DNA of 64,000 nt from Acidobacteriota bacterium (GTDB taxonomy: Bacteria > Acidobacteriota > Thermoanaerobaculia > Gp7-AA8 > JAHWKK01). The position numbers were made by a program, and so were the translations under genes. Location: contig JAHWKK010000009.1 of the NCBI GenBank assembly GCA_019347945.1, forward strand, positions 1 to 64,000, in the 5' to 3' direction. Shown here one piece after another: positions 28,255 through 36,715 of this stretch. How positions within the stretch are numbered: position 1 is the stretch's first letter; each line of letters opens with the position of its first letter. A model generated the notes under the pieces. That model was not told the DNA's origin and did no database searches. It saw only the letters and a program-made list of their open reading frames with translations.

Positions 28255-28285
28255 CTTCACTTCACCCTTCGCCCTTCACTCTTCA
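28255..28285 (+). repeat. TCACCCT heptamer array
   Basis: Three to four units with a 7-base period (TCACCCT, TCGCCCT, TCACTCT and a partial), directly upstream of the HEAT-repeat gene. Weaker than the arrays at dtd and corA but the same unit length. Confidence 0.55.
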
Positions 28286-28298
28286 GTAGACTTGGATC

Positions 28299-30809
28299 AT
28301 GAAACATACATTCATCGCCGTCGTAGCCGCGGTCTCGATCTACGGTTGTATCTCCACGCCTCCTCCTTCCAATCAGGCTCCTGAACCGGCAGCCGATGTC
28401 GGCATTTCGCTACGCGAGGAGGCGATCGTCCTCGAGCTCGAGGACAGGCGCGAGTGGAACGAGCCCACCGCGGCGCAGTGGATGCGCCATCCATCCTTCC
28501 GTCATCGAGTACGGATGGCCCTCGCGCTCGGCCGGATCGGAACCGCGACCTTCGCTGATTCCAATGGTGATGGACTAAGAAGTCCCGGCGAGCGGATGGC
28601 CGGAGTGGATCTTCTGATCGAAGCTCTCAGCGACTCGAGGGCAGAAGTCCGGACCGCGGCGGCCTTCGCTCTCGGCGAGATCGGAGACGAGGCCGGTTCC
28701 GAAGCGCTGATCCGGACCGCGAGAACAGACTCGGACGCCAGGGTTCGGTCCGAAGCGGTCGAGGCTTTCTCGAAGATGGCTGCGGCGGTCCCCCCCGAGG
28801 TCTGGAGCGAGCTCGCTTCAGCAGATCAACCCGCGGCAGTCCGCTCGACGGCCCTCCGGTTTCTTTTCCGCTCCGAGAACGAAGAAGCGCTCTCGAATGC
28901 CCTCGATGCGCTCGACGACGCCGATCTCGAGATCAGGCGCGCGGCCTCATATGCTTTTTCCCGCCGTCCGTACGAGCCTGCGCGAACGGCACTCGAGGCA
29001 GCCGCCGCGGACTCCGATTTTCTGGTTCGCTCTTATGCAATCCGAGGACTCGAACGGATCGGAAGCACCACTTCCCGTGAGGTCATCGTCGAGGCGCTTG
29101 CCGACATTCATCCATGGATGAGAGTCAACGCCGTTCGCGCGCTGTCAACGCTCGCGACGAACAATCCCGCCATCACTGAGGACGAGCAGGCCAGTCGTGA
29201 TCTCATCGCGCTCAGCACGGCGAGCAGGGATCCCGATCCCGGTACGCGAGCGGAGGCGATCGAGACTCTCGGTCACTATGCGGACACATTCTCGAATGCC
29301 CGCACGCGACTCGAAGAGACGCTCGACGATCCCGAGCCATGGTTTCGAGAGCAGGCGATGGCCGCGCTTTCCCGAATCGGAGTCAACCTTCTCAACGTAG
29401 CGACCACCCGGGGCGAGAAGCTGGCCATCCTTCGCGGAGGCGGTGGCACGATGCCACTCCTTCGGACCGAGCTGGCAAACGATCCAGATGCCGCCGTCAG
29501 GTTCAGTGCCCTCGGCGCGATCCCCGACGACCAGGCTGATGCCGGAGCTGCGCTGATCCTCGAGGGGCTGAATGATCCCGACGTGGCCGTTCGCTCGGTC
29601 GCGATCGACAGAGCCGGACATCTGAGCAACGCCGGCGAGCTCATCGACCGGGTACGTGCGATGGAGCTGACGGAGCGTCAGGTAGAAGCGAACGACGCTC
29701 GTCTCTCGGCGATCTCATTTCTCTCGGCGAGGGATTTTCCCGGCCGCGACGAATGGCTGCGGTCGCTGATCGAGGACTCCGATCCCATCGTCAGACGCAC
29801 CGCGGCGGATCTCATCGCCGGGGACGATCCGACGCTCAGGGTCCAGTACACTCCCCTCCCGCTCCGGCGGGAGCCGGGCTGGTATGAAAAGGTCGCCCGC
29901 TGGGCGGCAGAGCCGCGCACGGCCGTGATCGAGTCGGCCCGCGGTGAGATCGCACTGGCGCTGCTCACCGCCGACGCTCCAATTACTACATGGAACTTTG
30001 CACAGCTTGCGAACCAGGGCTATTTCGACGGGACCTCCTTCATGCGCGTCGTGCCGAATTTCGTCATTCAGGGAGGCGACCCCCGTCGCGATCAGACCGG
30101 CGGCCCTGGCTATTCGATCCGCGATGAAATCAACATGCAGCGATATACCCGCGGTGCCGTCGGCATGGCGCTCTCGGGTCCGGACACCGGTGGCTCCCAG
30201 TTCTTCATCACCCATTCTCCCCAGCCCCACCTGGATGGCGGCTACACCGTTTTCGCCCGCGTCGTCGACGGCATGACACAAGGGGTTGATCAGATGCATC
30301 GTGACGATCTCGTACGAACGATCCGTATCGACCCGGGAAGCGTCGACGCGAGCGATGAAGAGATTCAGTCTGCGCAACGCCTCGCGCTTCCTCTGGAAAT
30401 CGGAAGGATCAGCGAGGACCGCCTTCTTGGCGGCGTGCCCGAGTATGAAGCGCGGAAGGCCGCCTACTCTCCGGACAGGGACGTCCTTTCGGCCATCGCT
30501 TCCCTCGTGCGACCTGGGGATTCGATGACGATCGTCCTCGGGACCTGGTGCACGGACTCCCAGCAGCAGGTTCCGAAGATGCTCTCGGTGCTCGAAACAC
30601 TGAGGCAGGAGTTCGGCACCGAGATCGAAACGATCACGATCGCCGTCGACCGGCCCAAACGGCAACCCGAATCGCTGATCTCAGGTCTCGACATCACGAA
30701 AGTCGCGACATTCATCTACATCCGCGACGGGGAGGAGATCGGAAGAATCGTCGAGACCCCTCGCGCGCTCGTGGAAGACGACCTCTTCGCGATCGTCGCG
30801 ACACCATGA
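28299..30809 (+). CDS. lipoprotein with HEAT repeats, cyclophilin and thioredoxin-like domains
   Basis: An 836-residue exported protein with an unusual order of parts. A signal peptide ends at a lipobox-like IYGC (Cys 17). A canonical 12-residue EF-hand loop (DSNGDGLRSPGE) lies at about 86-97. HEAT repeats fill about 100-530, with repeated AAFALGEIGD-type helices. A cyclophilin-type peptidyl-prolyl isomerase domain runs at about 538-660 (GYFDGTSFMRVVPNFVIQGG, MALSGPDTGGSQFFIT). A C-terminal thioredoxin-like domain starts at about 740; its active site reads WCTDS, with only one Cys. It is probably an envelope folding factor using the HEAT array as a docking platform. It overlaps the next gene by 4 bases. 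Confidence 0.85.
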   Translation: MKHTFIAVVAAVSIYGCISTPPPSNQAPEPAADVGISLREEAIVLELEDRREWNEPTAAQWMRHPSFRHRVRMALALGRIGTATFADSNGDGLRSPGERMAGVDLLIEALSDSRAEVRTAAAFALGEIGDEAGSEALIRTARTDSDARVRSEAVEAFSKMAAAVPPEVWSELASADQPAAVRSTALRFLFRSENEEALSNALDALDDADLEIRRAASYAFSRRPYEPARTALEAAAADSDFLVRSYAIRGLERIGSTTSREVIVEALADIHPWMRVNAVRALSTLATNNPAITEDEQASRDLIALSTASRDPDPGTRAEAIETLGHYADTFSNARTRLEETLDDPEPWFREQAMAALSRIGVNLLNVATTRGEKLAILRGGGGTMPLLRTELANDPDAAVRFSALGAIPDDQADAGAALILEGLNDPDVAVRSVAIDRAGHLSNAGELIDRVRAMELTERQVEANDARLSAISFLSARDFPGRDEWLRSLIEDSDPIVRRTAADLIAGDDPTLRVQYTPLPLRREPGWYEKVARWAAEPRTAVIESARGEIALALLTADAPITTWNFAQLANQGYFDGTSFMRVVPNFVIQGGDPRRDQTGGPGYSIRDEINMQRYTRGAVGMALSGPDTGGSQFFITHSPQPHLDGGYTVFARVVDGMTQGVDQMHRDDLVRTIRIDPGSVDASDEEIQSAQRLALPLEIGRISEDRLLGGVPEYEARKAAYSPDRDVLSAIASLVRPGDSMTIVLGTWCTDSQQQVPKMLSVLETLRQEFGTEIETITIAVDRPKRQPESLISGLDITKVATFIYIRDGEEIGRIVETPRALVEDDLFAIVATP

Positions 30810-31747
30810 CGGCGCCCACAGTCGTCATCACCTCCCACCTCCCCGGTCCGGCGCTCGACATTCTCCAGGACTTCAACGTGCGGATCCCGCCGTCTCCTCC
30901 GGCCGGAGAAGAAGATCTTCTCAATCTTCTCCGAGGCGCCGACGGCGCCATCACGCTCCTGTCGGATCCCGTGACGGATTCAGTGCTCGCCGAATGTCCC
31001 AACCTCAGAATCGTCGCAAACTACGCGGTGGGATTCGACAACATCGATGTCGAAGCTGCGCGACGCCGCGGCATCATCGTGACCAATACGCCGGGAGCTC
31101 TCACGAATGCCACCGCCGATCTGACCATGGCGCTCATCCTTGCGGTGACCCGGCGCGTCCTCGAAGGACATCAGCTCGTCGTGACAGGAGGTTTCACGGG
31201 GTGGGCGCCGTCGCTGCTTCTCGGTGCGTCGATCAGCGGCAAGCGACTCGGTATCGTCGGAATGGGAAGGATCGGGAACGAGGTGGCACGGCGTGCCGAA
31301 GTGTTCGGGATGGATGTCGTCTACAGCAGCCGCTCGGGTGCAAAGACCGGAGCTCCAGGTGAGCTCGTGACGATCGACGAGTTGACGCGTACCTCCGACA
31401 TCATCACGATCCACTGTCCCCTCACCGAGCAGACCCGGGGGCTGTTCGGGCGAGCACGACTGCGGGCCATGAAACGAGGCGCCTATCTGATAAACACCGC
31501 GAGAGGCCCGATCGTAAACGAGGCAGAGCTCGCGGACGCGCTGATCGAGGGGCATCTGGCGGGCGCAGGGCTGGATGTATTCGAGAACGAGCCGGCGATC
31601 CACCCGCAACTGAGGAGGCTGCGCAATGCAGTCCTGCTACCCCACCTCGGGTCGGCAACGCTCGAGACAAGATCGGCGATGGCGGCGATCGTGGCCACCG
31701 ACGTTGCCAGGGTGCTCAACGGCAAGCCACCCCTTCATCCCGTCTAA
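30806..31747 (+). CDS. D-2-hydroxyacid dehydrogenase (glyoxylate/hydroxypyruvate reductase type)
   Basis: A 313-residue NAD(P)-dependent dehydrogenase of the GyaR/SerA-like family. It has NYAVGFDNID, GKRLGIVGMGRIGNEVARR (nucleotide loop), the catalytic Arg in LINTARGPIVNE, the Glu in FENEP and the catalytic His in LLPHLGSAT. It lacks the ACT domain of long SerA enzymes, so glyoxylate, hydroxypyruvate or a related 2-oxoacid is the likely substrate. The ATG 30806 start overlaps the stop of the HEAT-cyclophilin gene (ATGA); longer in-frame versions lie inside that gene and are not used. Confidence 0.92.
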   Translation: MTAPTVVITSHLPGPALDILQDFNVRIPPSPPAGEEDLLNLLRGADGAITLLSDPVTDSVLAECPNLRIVANYAVGFDNIDVEAARRRGIIVTNTPGALTNATADLTMALILAVTRRVLEGHQLVVTGGFTGWAPSLLLGASISGKRLGIVGMGRIGNEVARRAEVFGMDVVYSSRSGAKTGAPGELVTIDELTRTSDIITIHCPLTEQTRGLFGRARLRAMKRGAYLINTARGPIVNEAELADALIEGHLAGAGLDVFENEPAIHPQLRRLRNAVLLPHLGSATLETRSAMAAIVATDVARVLNGKPPLHPV

Positions 31748-31755
31748 AGCTGAGC

Positions 31756-32205
31756 CTAGAACTCCAGGTTGTAGAACTCCCGAAACTCGACGCCATCATC
31801 CGTGCTGAACCAGGCGGCGATCCGCAGGGTGACAGGCCCGCCTGCACCCGTGATCGTCTGCTGCTGCACCTGGGTGGCAATCCAGCGCTCGAAGGGGACG
31901 GTGTCGCGTGATGGAACCTGCAGATCGAGCGGGATGATCGTGTTCGGAACGAAAACGCCGCCGTAGCCGACCGATCGGACCTCGATCCGATCGAGAACGA
32001 GATCGACGTCACTCCTGTTGAGAACCTCACCCCTCAGAAGGAGCGACAGCCCTCCATCGATCATTCTGTTGCCGCTCGAAGCCGAGGGGCCGCTTCCACG
32101 TCCGATTCTGAGATCGGGAGCTGCGATTCCGCTCGGCCGGTCCACGGCCGAAGAAGCACAGCCGCACAAGAGCACCACCAGCAGCGCGAGACCGCGAACA
32201 TCCAT
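31756..32205 (-). CDS. small lipoprotein, LEA14-like beta fold
   Basis: A 149-residue lipoprotein. The signal peptide has lipobox LCGC, giving a mature N-terminus at Cys 16. The body is strand-rich (LLLRGEVLNRSDVDLVLDRI, VPSRDTVPFERWIA), with the spacing of LEA2/water-stress-type immunoglobulin-like domains; that family link is tentative. Its ATG overlaps the TGA of the upstream TPR gene by one base (TGATG), so the two are translationally coupled. Confidence 0.7.
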   Translation of the reverse strand: MDVRGLALLVVLLCGCASSAVDRPSGIAAPDLRIGRGSGPSASSGNRMIDGGLSLLLRGEVLNRSDVDLVLDRIEVRSVGYGGVFVPNTIIPLDLQVPSRDTVPFERWIATQVQQQTITGAGGPVTLRIAAWFSTDDGVEFREFYNLEF

Positions 32206-33113
32206 CAGCTGAGATACTTCAGCAGGTCGCGAGCAAAGGCGGCGTTCTCCCCCTCCGGCTCGAGCTCGAGATACCTCGTGAGGTGCTTCCTCGCCTCGCT
32301 GTTCTTTCCCTGTCGCGCGTACAGACTCCCGAGCTCGTAATGGGCTTTGGCGAAGGTATCGTCCATTTCGACCGCGCGCTTCAAGAGCTTCTCAGCCTCG
32401 ACGTCGTTGTTGTCGTTGAGGAAAGGGACGGCCTGATTGAACAGCGCGGCGGGATTCGCGGGAGCCAGGCGCTTGTATTCGGCAGCCTTTTCGTTGTTCC
32501 CGAGTTTGGTATAGGCGTCGGCGAGAATGGAGTTCAGGACCTCATCGTCCTCGCCCAGTTCCCGAGCCTTCTCTCCGGCCTCAGCAGCCTTCGCCCAGTT
32601 GTCGGTCCGTGCATGTAGCCGCGCCAGAGCGCTCCACCCGGCGATCAGAGTCGGGTCGACTGTGACCGCCTCCTGAATCTTTGCGACCGCTTCCGCGTCC
32701 TTCCCCTCGTTGGCCAGCTGCACCCCTTCGTTGAAAATAGCAAAGGCCGGGTTCTCGACGGGGGCATCCCCCATCTGCGAGCCGACCTTGGCGAGCTTCA
32801 CTTCCTTTTCGTTCTTCTGTGGAAGGAGGTTCAGCTTCCAGACCGCCTGCAACGGCAGGTATCCATCTTTCGAAAATGTGAACTCGTAAGGAATGGTCCC
32901 GTCGACGAGAAACACGGTGAACTTCCCCTCCTCGTCGGTCTCGACCGTACGCTCGATGCTTCGCTTCTCGGTTGCAACGAGATGAACCGTGACGCCGGCC
33001 AGGGGATTACCGTCGGTGTCGGTCACGACGCCGGTCAATCTCGCCTCGCCGATTCCGAGCGCCATCGGAGCTGCAAGCGCGAACACCGTCAGAATCAGAA
33101 TGAGTTTCTTCAT
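32205..33113 (-). CDS. secreted TPR protein with carboxypeptidase-regulatory-like domain
   Basis: A 302-residue exported protein: signal peptide 1-20 (KKLILILTVFALAAPMALG), then a transthyretin-like carboxypeptidase-regulatory domain (about 22-105: LTGVVTDTDGNPLAGVTVHL), a linker, and tetratricopeptide repeats in the C-terminal 170 residues (AHYELGSLYARQGKNSEARKHL and others). ATG 33113 is chosen for the typical signal peptide and the GGAGGGAAAAGGA ribosome site; an upstream in-frame start would add residues lacking signal-peptide character. It is divergent from hemW and coupled to the small lipoprotein. Confidence 0.88.
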   Translation of the reverse strand: MKKLILILTVFALAAPMALGIGEARLTGVVTDTDGNPLAGVTVHLVATEKRSIERTVETDEEGKFTVFLVDGTIPYEFTFSKDGYLPLQAVWKLNLLPQKNEKEVKLAKVGSQMGDAPVENPAFAIFNEGVQLANEGKDAEAVAKIQEAVTVDPTLIAGWSALARLHARTDNWAKAAEAGEKARELGEDDEVLNSILADAYTKLGNNEKAAEYKRLAPANPAALFNQAVPFLNDNNDVEAEKLLKRAVEMDDTFAKAHYELGSLYARQGKNSEARKHLTRYLELEPEGENAAFARDLLKYLS

Positions 33114-33211
33114 TGTCCTTTTCCCTCCTCGGGAAGTTTCCATCTCTGAAAATGCGAACGTCAGAGGACGCATTCCTCCCGGCTCGCCCCGGCCGGTTCT
33201 ATGATGCCCCC

Positions 33212-34333
33212 GTGGGAACCTCGGCTGAACCTGGAACCGGCCTCTACGTTCATCTCCCCTTTTGTGCCCGCCGCTGCACCTACTGCGCCTTCGCGATATC
33301 TACAGACCCCGCTCTGGAGGACGCCTACACGCGAGCCCTGAACAACGAGATCGATCTGCGCAGCGGGGACTGGAGCCGCACGCTGCGAACTCTCTATCTC
33401 GGAGGCGGTACCCCGTCGCGATCGTCCCGCCGGAGTCTCGAGCTGATTTTCACCGCGATCCGTAACCAGTTCGACACCGGTTCGCTCCGCGAAGTCACGA
33501 TCGAAGCGAACCCGGAAGACATTTCCGAGGAAGCCCTCAGCCTTTGGACTTCGCTCGGAATCGACCGAGTCAGTCTCGGAGTGCAGTCGTTTCACGATCG
33601 GGAGCTCCAGCCGATCGGCCGGCTGCACGGTCGAGCAGGCGCGCTGAACGCTGTTCGGATCATCTCATCGGCTGACGTTCGGCTCAGCATCGACCTCATC
33701 GCCGGCCTTCCAGACCAGACACCCGATTCGTTCTCGGAAAGCATCGATCTCCTCCTCCAGGCCGAGCCGGATCACGCTTCGATCTACATGCTGGACCTCG
33801 AGCCGGGTTCCCCGCTCGAGACGATGGTGTCGAGTCGACGAATCGACATTCCCCCCGATTCCGAAGTCGCCGACTGCTATCGTCTTGCCGTTTCCCGGCT
33901 CGATGAGGCCGGCCTTCGTCAGTACGAGATCAGCAACTTCGCCAGCGAGGGAAACAGGGCCGTTCACAACACGTCGTACTGGGAAGGTTTCCCTTACCTC
34001 GGCGTCGGTCTTTCGGCCCATTCCTTCGATGGTCGTGCCCGCTATGCGAATTCCAGAAACATGCGAAGATACATCGAGCTCGCTTCGGCCTCCGGATCGG
34101 CGGTCGAGTTCCGGGAAGAGATCGATGAGACCGCGCGGCGAAGAGAGCGACTGCTCCTCTCGCTTCGACGCATCGAGGGGCTCGACGACGAGGAGTTCGA
34201 AGCATTGACGGGTGAAAAGGGGAGCGAATGGCTGGATCGCGGACGGGAAAATGGCTGGGTTCGAATCGATCGCATCGCATTGACCGTGGAGGGTTTCCTT
34301 CTGAGCAACGAGCTCATTGGAGAGCTCTTTTAG
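33212..34333 (+). CDS. hemW: HemW-like radical SAM protein
   Basis: About 373 residues. The radical SAM cluster motif appears as HLPFCARRCTYCAF, followed by the GGGTPS SAM motif, EANPEDIS and SLGVQSFHDRELQPIGRLH. The length and the lack of the HemN N-terminal extension fit HemW, a heme-binding chaperone often misnamed coproporphyrinogen oxidase. GTG 33212 is taken as start because the family begins just ahead of LYVHLPFC; ATG 33152 would add 20 residues. The last 106 bases overlap the next gene. Confidence 0.88.
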   Translation: MGTSAEPGTGLYVHLPFCARRCTYCAFAISTDPALEDAYTRALNNEIDLRSGDWSRTLRTLYLGGGTPSRSSRRSLELIFTAIRNQFDTGSLREVTIEANPEDISEEALSLWTSLGIDRVSLGVQSFHDRELQPIGRLHGRAGALNAVRIISSADVRLSIDLIAGLPDQTPDSFSESIDLLLQAEPDHASIYMLDLEPGSPLETMVSSRRIDIPPDSEVADCYRLAVSRLDEAGLRQYEISNFASEGNRAVHNTSYWEGFPYLGVGLSAHSFDGRARYANSRNMRRYIELASASGSAVEFREEIDETARRRERLLLSLRRIEGLDDEEFEALTGEKGSEWLDRGRENGWVRIDRIALTVEGFLLSNELIGELF

Positions 34334-35058
34334 CGATCCTCCTCCTGGCAGCGGGTGCGGCACCGTCGACGCTCGCCCAGGATTTCGCGTTCGATCCCTC
34401 GATCACGCAGGAGCAATTCGAGGAGTTCAGCCTCGCTCTCGGTCAGGCAATCTACCCGTCTCCGGTAGCACCCGCGGATGGGGCCGGTCTTCTGGCGCTC
34501 GATATCGGCGTCGCCGTTTCCGCCCTCGAGATCGACGAGTCCGCACCGTACTGGCAGTTGTCGATCAGCGAAGACATCCTTCAGGACGGCTATCTCTTCG
34601 TCCCGCGCCTGGTCGTGTCGAAATCCTTCGGAAGGTTCAACATCAGCGGCAGTTACATGACGATTCCGGAAACCGAGATCGACGTGATCGGAGCGACACT
34701 CGATCTCACCCTGAGCAGGGATGGCCTCGTACGGCCGGCCGTCGGAATTCGGGGAGCATGGTCCGAGCTCCGGGGTGTGGACGATCTCGAGATGACCGTC
34801 ATGGGACTCGAGGCCATCATCAGCAAAAAAGTGGGGCCCTTGACCCCTTATGGAGCCTGGGGCCGGGAGATGATCGAGTCGAGCGGCCGGATTCTCCTTC
34901 CGATTCCCGAAGACGAGTTGATTCTCGAAGCCGAATTGGAGGGCAACCGTCTGACCGTCGGGGCAAGGTTCAGCTTTTTTCTGTTCGAGATCGCAGCGGA
35001 GGCCGTTCGCCATGACAACGACACCACCTACGGGGCACGGGCGAGTCTGAGCCTCTGA
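34228..35058 (+). CDS. putative outer-membrane beta-barrel protein
   Basis: A 276-residue protein with an N-terminal extension, a hydrophobic signal-like segment (LLAILLLAAGAAPSTLAQ at about 34-51) and a body of amphipathic strands with alternating polar and hydrophobic residues (LFVPRLVVSKSF, FNISGSYMTI, RLTVGARFSFFLFEIAAEAV) ending in SLSL. This looks like a small 8-10 strand barrel. No ATG, GTG or TTG is available close to the signal segment; ATG 34228 has GGGGAG just upstream, so the gene starts deep inside hemW. It is probably coexpressed with the halogenase-like gene. Confidence 0.65.
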   Translation: MAGSRTGKWLGSNRSHRIDRGGFPSEQRAHWRALLAILLLAAGAAPSTLAQDFAFDPSITQEQFEEFSLALGQAIYPSPVAPADGAGLLALDIGVAVSALEIDESAPYWQLSISEDILQDGYLFVPRLVVSKSFGRFNISGSYMTIPETEIDVIGATLDLTLSRDGLVRPAVGIRGAWSELRGVDDLEMTVMGLEAIISKKVGPLTPYGAWGREMIESSGRILLPIPEDELILEAELEGNRLTVGARFSFFLFEIAAEAVRHDNDTTYGARASLSL

Positions 35059-35098
35059 TTCAGCAATGAACCCGCCGACGGCGGCGTTGGAGAGCGAT

Positions 35099-36691
35099 AT
35101 GGGTGAAACGATCAAGATGTCGAGTGAACGATCCGACGCCGATGTCGTCATACTCGGGGGTGCGTTCAGCGGTTCCGCAACCGCGACGCTGCTGCTCCGG
35201 GAACGTCCGGGCCTCCGCGTCGTCATCGTCGAGAAGACCGAGGCCTTCGACGCAAAGGTAGGCGAAGCGACCACCGAAATGTCAGCGATGTTCCTCACCC
35301 GGCGCCTCGCCTTGTGGGAGCATCTGGAGCGCGAGCACCTTCCGAAGGAAGGGCTGCGTTACTGGTTCGGCAACGGACGCGTCACCGGTCATTCGAGCTC
35401 GAGCGAGACAGGCGGAGTCGTGAGGAGCACCGTGCCCTCCTTCCAGCTTCGCCGTGACGTGCTCGATGAGCACGTAGCGACTCTCGCCATGAAGGAAGGG
35501 GCGGAGATCCTTCGTCCGGCGCGCGCGACCGAGGTCCGCATCGGCGATTTCGAGCATGAGGTCGACGTTCTCATCGGGCGCGAAACTTCCACGATTCGAA
35601 CACGCTGGGTCATTGACGCGACGGGCCGGTCATCGCATCTGGGACGCGCGCTCAGGCTGATCGAGCCGAACGAGCGGCACCCCATCTCCGCGGTCTGGGG
35701 TCGCTGGAAGGAAGTTCGTCACATCGACGACATCGCCGCGCGCAATGGAAAGCTCGGTGAGGGAAATGTGGGATCACGGAGACTCTCGACGAATCATTAC
35801 CCCGGATACGGATTCTGGATCTGGGTTATCCCGCTCGGAAACGGCGAAACATCCGTCGGCATCGTGTGGGACCAGAGAAAGTACGATTTCCGATCCCGTG
35901 GAGCCAACACCGAGGCCGCCTACCGGGCCGCTCTCGCCGAGCACCCTCCGCTTCGCGAGCTGCTCGACGGAGCGGAGCTCCGGACCGATGATCTCCGATC
36001 GCTGCAGAATCTGGCCTACCGGACGAATCAGTACATGGGGGCGGGCTGGGCACTCGTGGGCGATGCGGCCATCTTCCTCGATCCCTACTATTCTCCCGGC
36101 CTGGATCACGCGTCGTTTTCCGTGGAAGCCACAGTGGCGATCGTTCTGGAGGATCTGGCCGGCTCGGATGTTTCCAAAAATATCGCGGAGCACAATGAGG
36201 TTTTTCTTCGCTCTCACGATCGCTTCTTCGAGGCAGTCTACCTCGAAAAATACGCCTACATGGGAGAGCACGACCTCCTGTCGGCCGCCATGCTCCTCGA
36301 TACGGCGCAGTACTACATCTTCGTCGTCATTCCGGCCTATCGATTCCACAGGCGTTTTCACTGGATGCCCGTCCTCGGGCCGAGGCCGGCCTTCATCAGC
36401 TATCACATGATGAGGGTCTACAACCGTCGGTTCGCGAGGCTCGCTGACCTACGGCGCGCAGCCGGAGAAGCCGGAGCTCGCAACGACGGCCGGCGGATCA
36501 GTGCGTACTTCAACCTTCATTTTGCCCCGCTGCGCATGGCTTTTCGAGGAGTCGGGATCTGGATGCGCGCCGAGCTCGATGGCGTCCGGCTTCGATTGAA
36601 GATGCTTTTCCGCTCGTCTGAAACGAAGACGGCGCGGGAGGACGCGCCGGAGCCCGCCGCGATGAAGGGCGGCTCGGCCGCACGCCGCTGA
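35099..36691 (+). CDS. flavin-dependent halogenase-like FAD oxidoreductase
   Basis: A 530-residue FAD protein. The N-terminal nucleotide loop reads ILGGAFSGSA, followed by GEATTE. A Lys in PKEGLRYWF (about 83) sits where halogenases carry the catalytic Lys. The halogenase hallmark WxWxIP appears as WIWVIP at about 239-244, and the FAD-binding GDAAIFLDPYYSPGLDHAS block follows. This is the set seen in the tryptophan/phenol halogenase superfamily, which also has members of other function. ATG 35099 is chosen because GGAG lies 7 bases upstream; ATG 35066 lacks a site. No polyketide or peptide synthetase gene is near. Confidence 0.72.
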   Translation: MGETIKMSSERSDADVVILGGAFSGSATATLLLRERPGLRVVIVEKTEAFDAKVGEATTEMSAMFLTRRLALWEHLEREHLPKEGLRYWFGNGRVTGHSSSSETGGVVRSTVPSFQLRRDVLDEHVATLAMKEGAEILRPARATEVRIGDFEHEVDVLIGRETSTIRTRWVIDATGRSSHLGRALRLIEPNERHPISAVWGRWKEVRHIDDIAARNGKLGEGNVGSRRLSTNHYPGYGFWIWVIPLGNGETSVGIVWDQRKYDFRSRGANTEAAYRAALAEHPPLRELLDGAELRTDDLRSLQNLAYRTNQYMGAGWALVGDAAIFLDPYYSPGLDHASFSVEATVAIVLEDLAGSDVSKNIAEHNEVFLRSHDRFFEAVYLEKYAYMGEHDLLSAAMLLDTAQYYIFVVIPAYRFHRRFHWMPVLGPRPAFISYHMMRVYNRRFARLADLRRAAGEAGARNDGRRISAYFNLHFAPLRMAFRGVGIWMRAELDGVRLRLKMLFRSSETKTAREDAPEPAAMKGGSAARR

Positions 36692-36715
36692 TCCCGTCCG
36701 ATTTGTTCGAGGCGG

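Noticed and set aside
35099-36691. Biosynthetic gene cluster around the halogenase-like gene
   Set aside because: No synthetase, carrier protein or tailoring set nearby; the neighbours are hemW and surface proteins.
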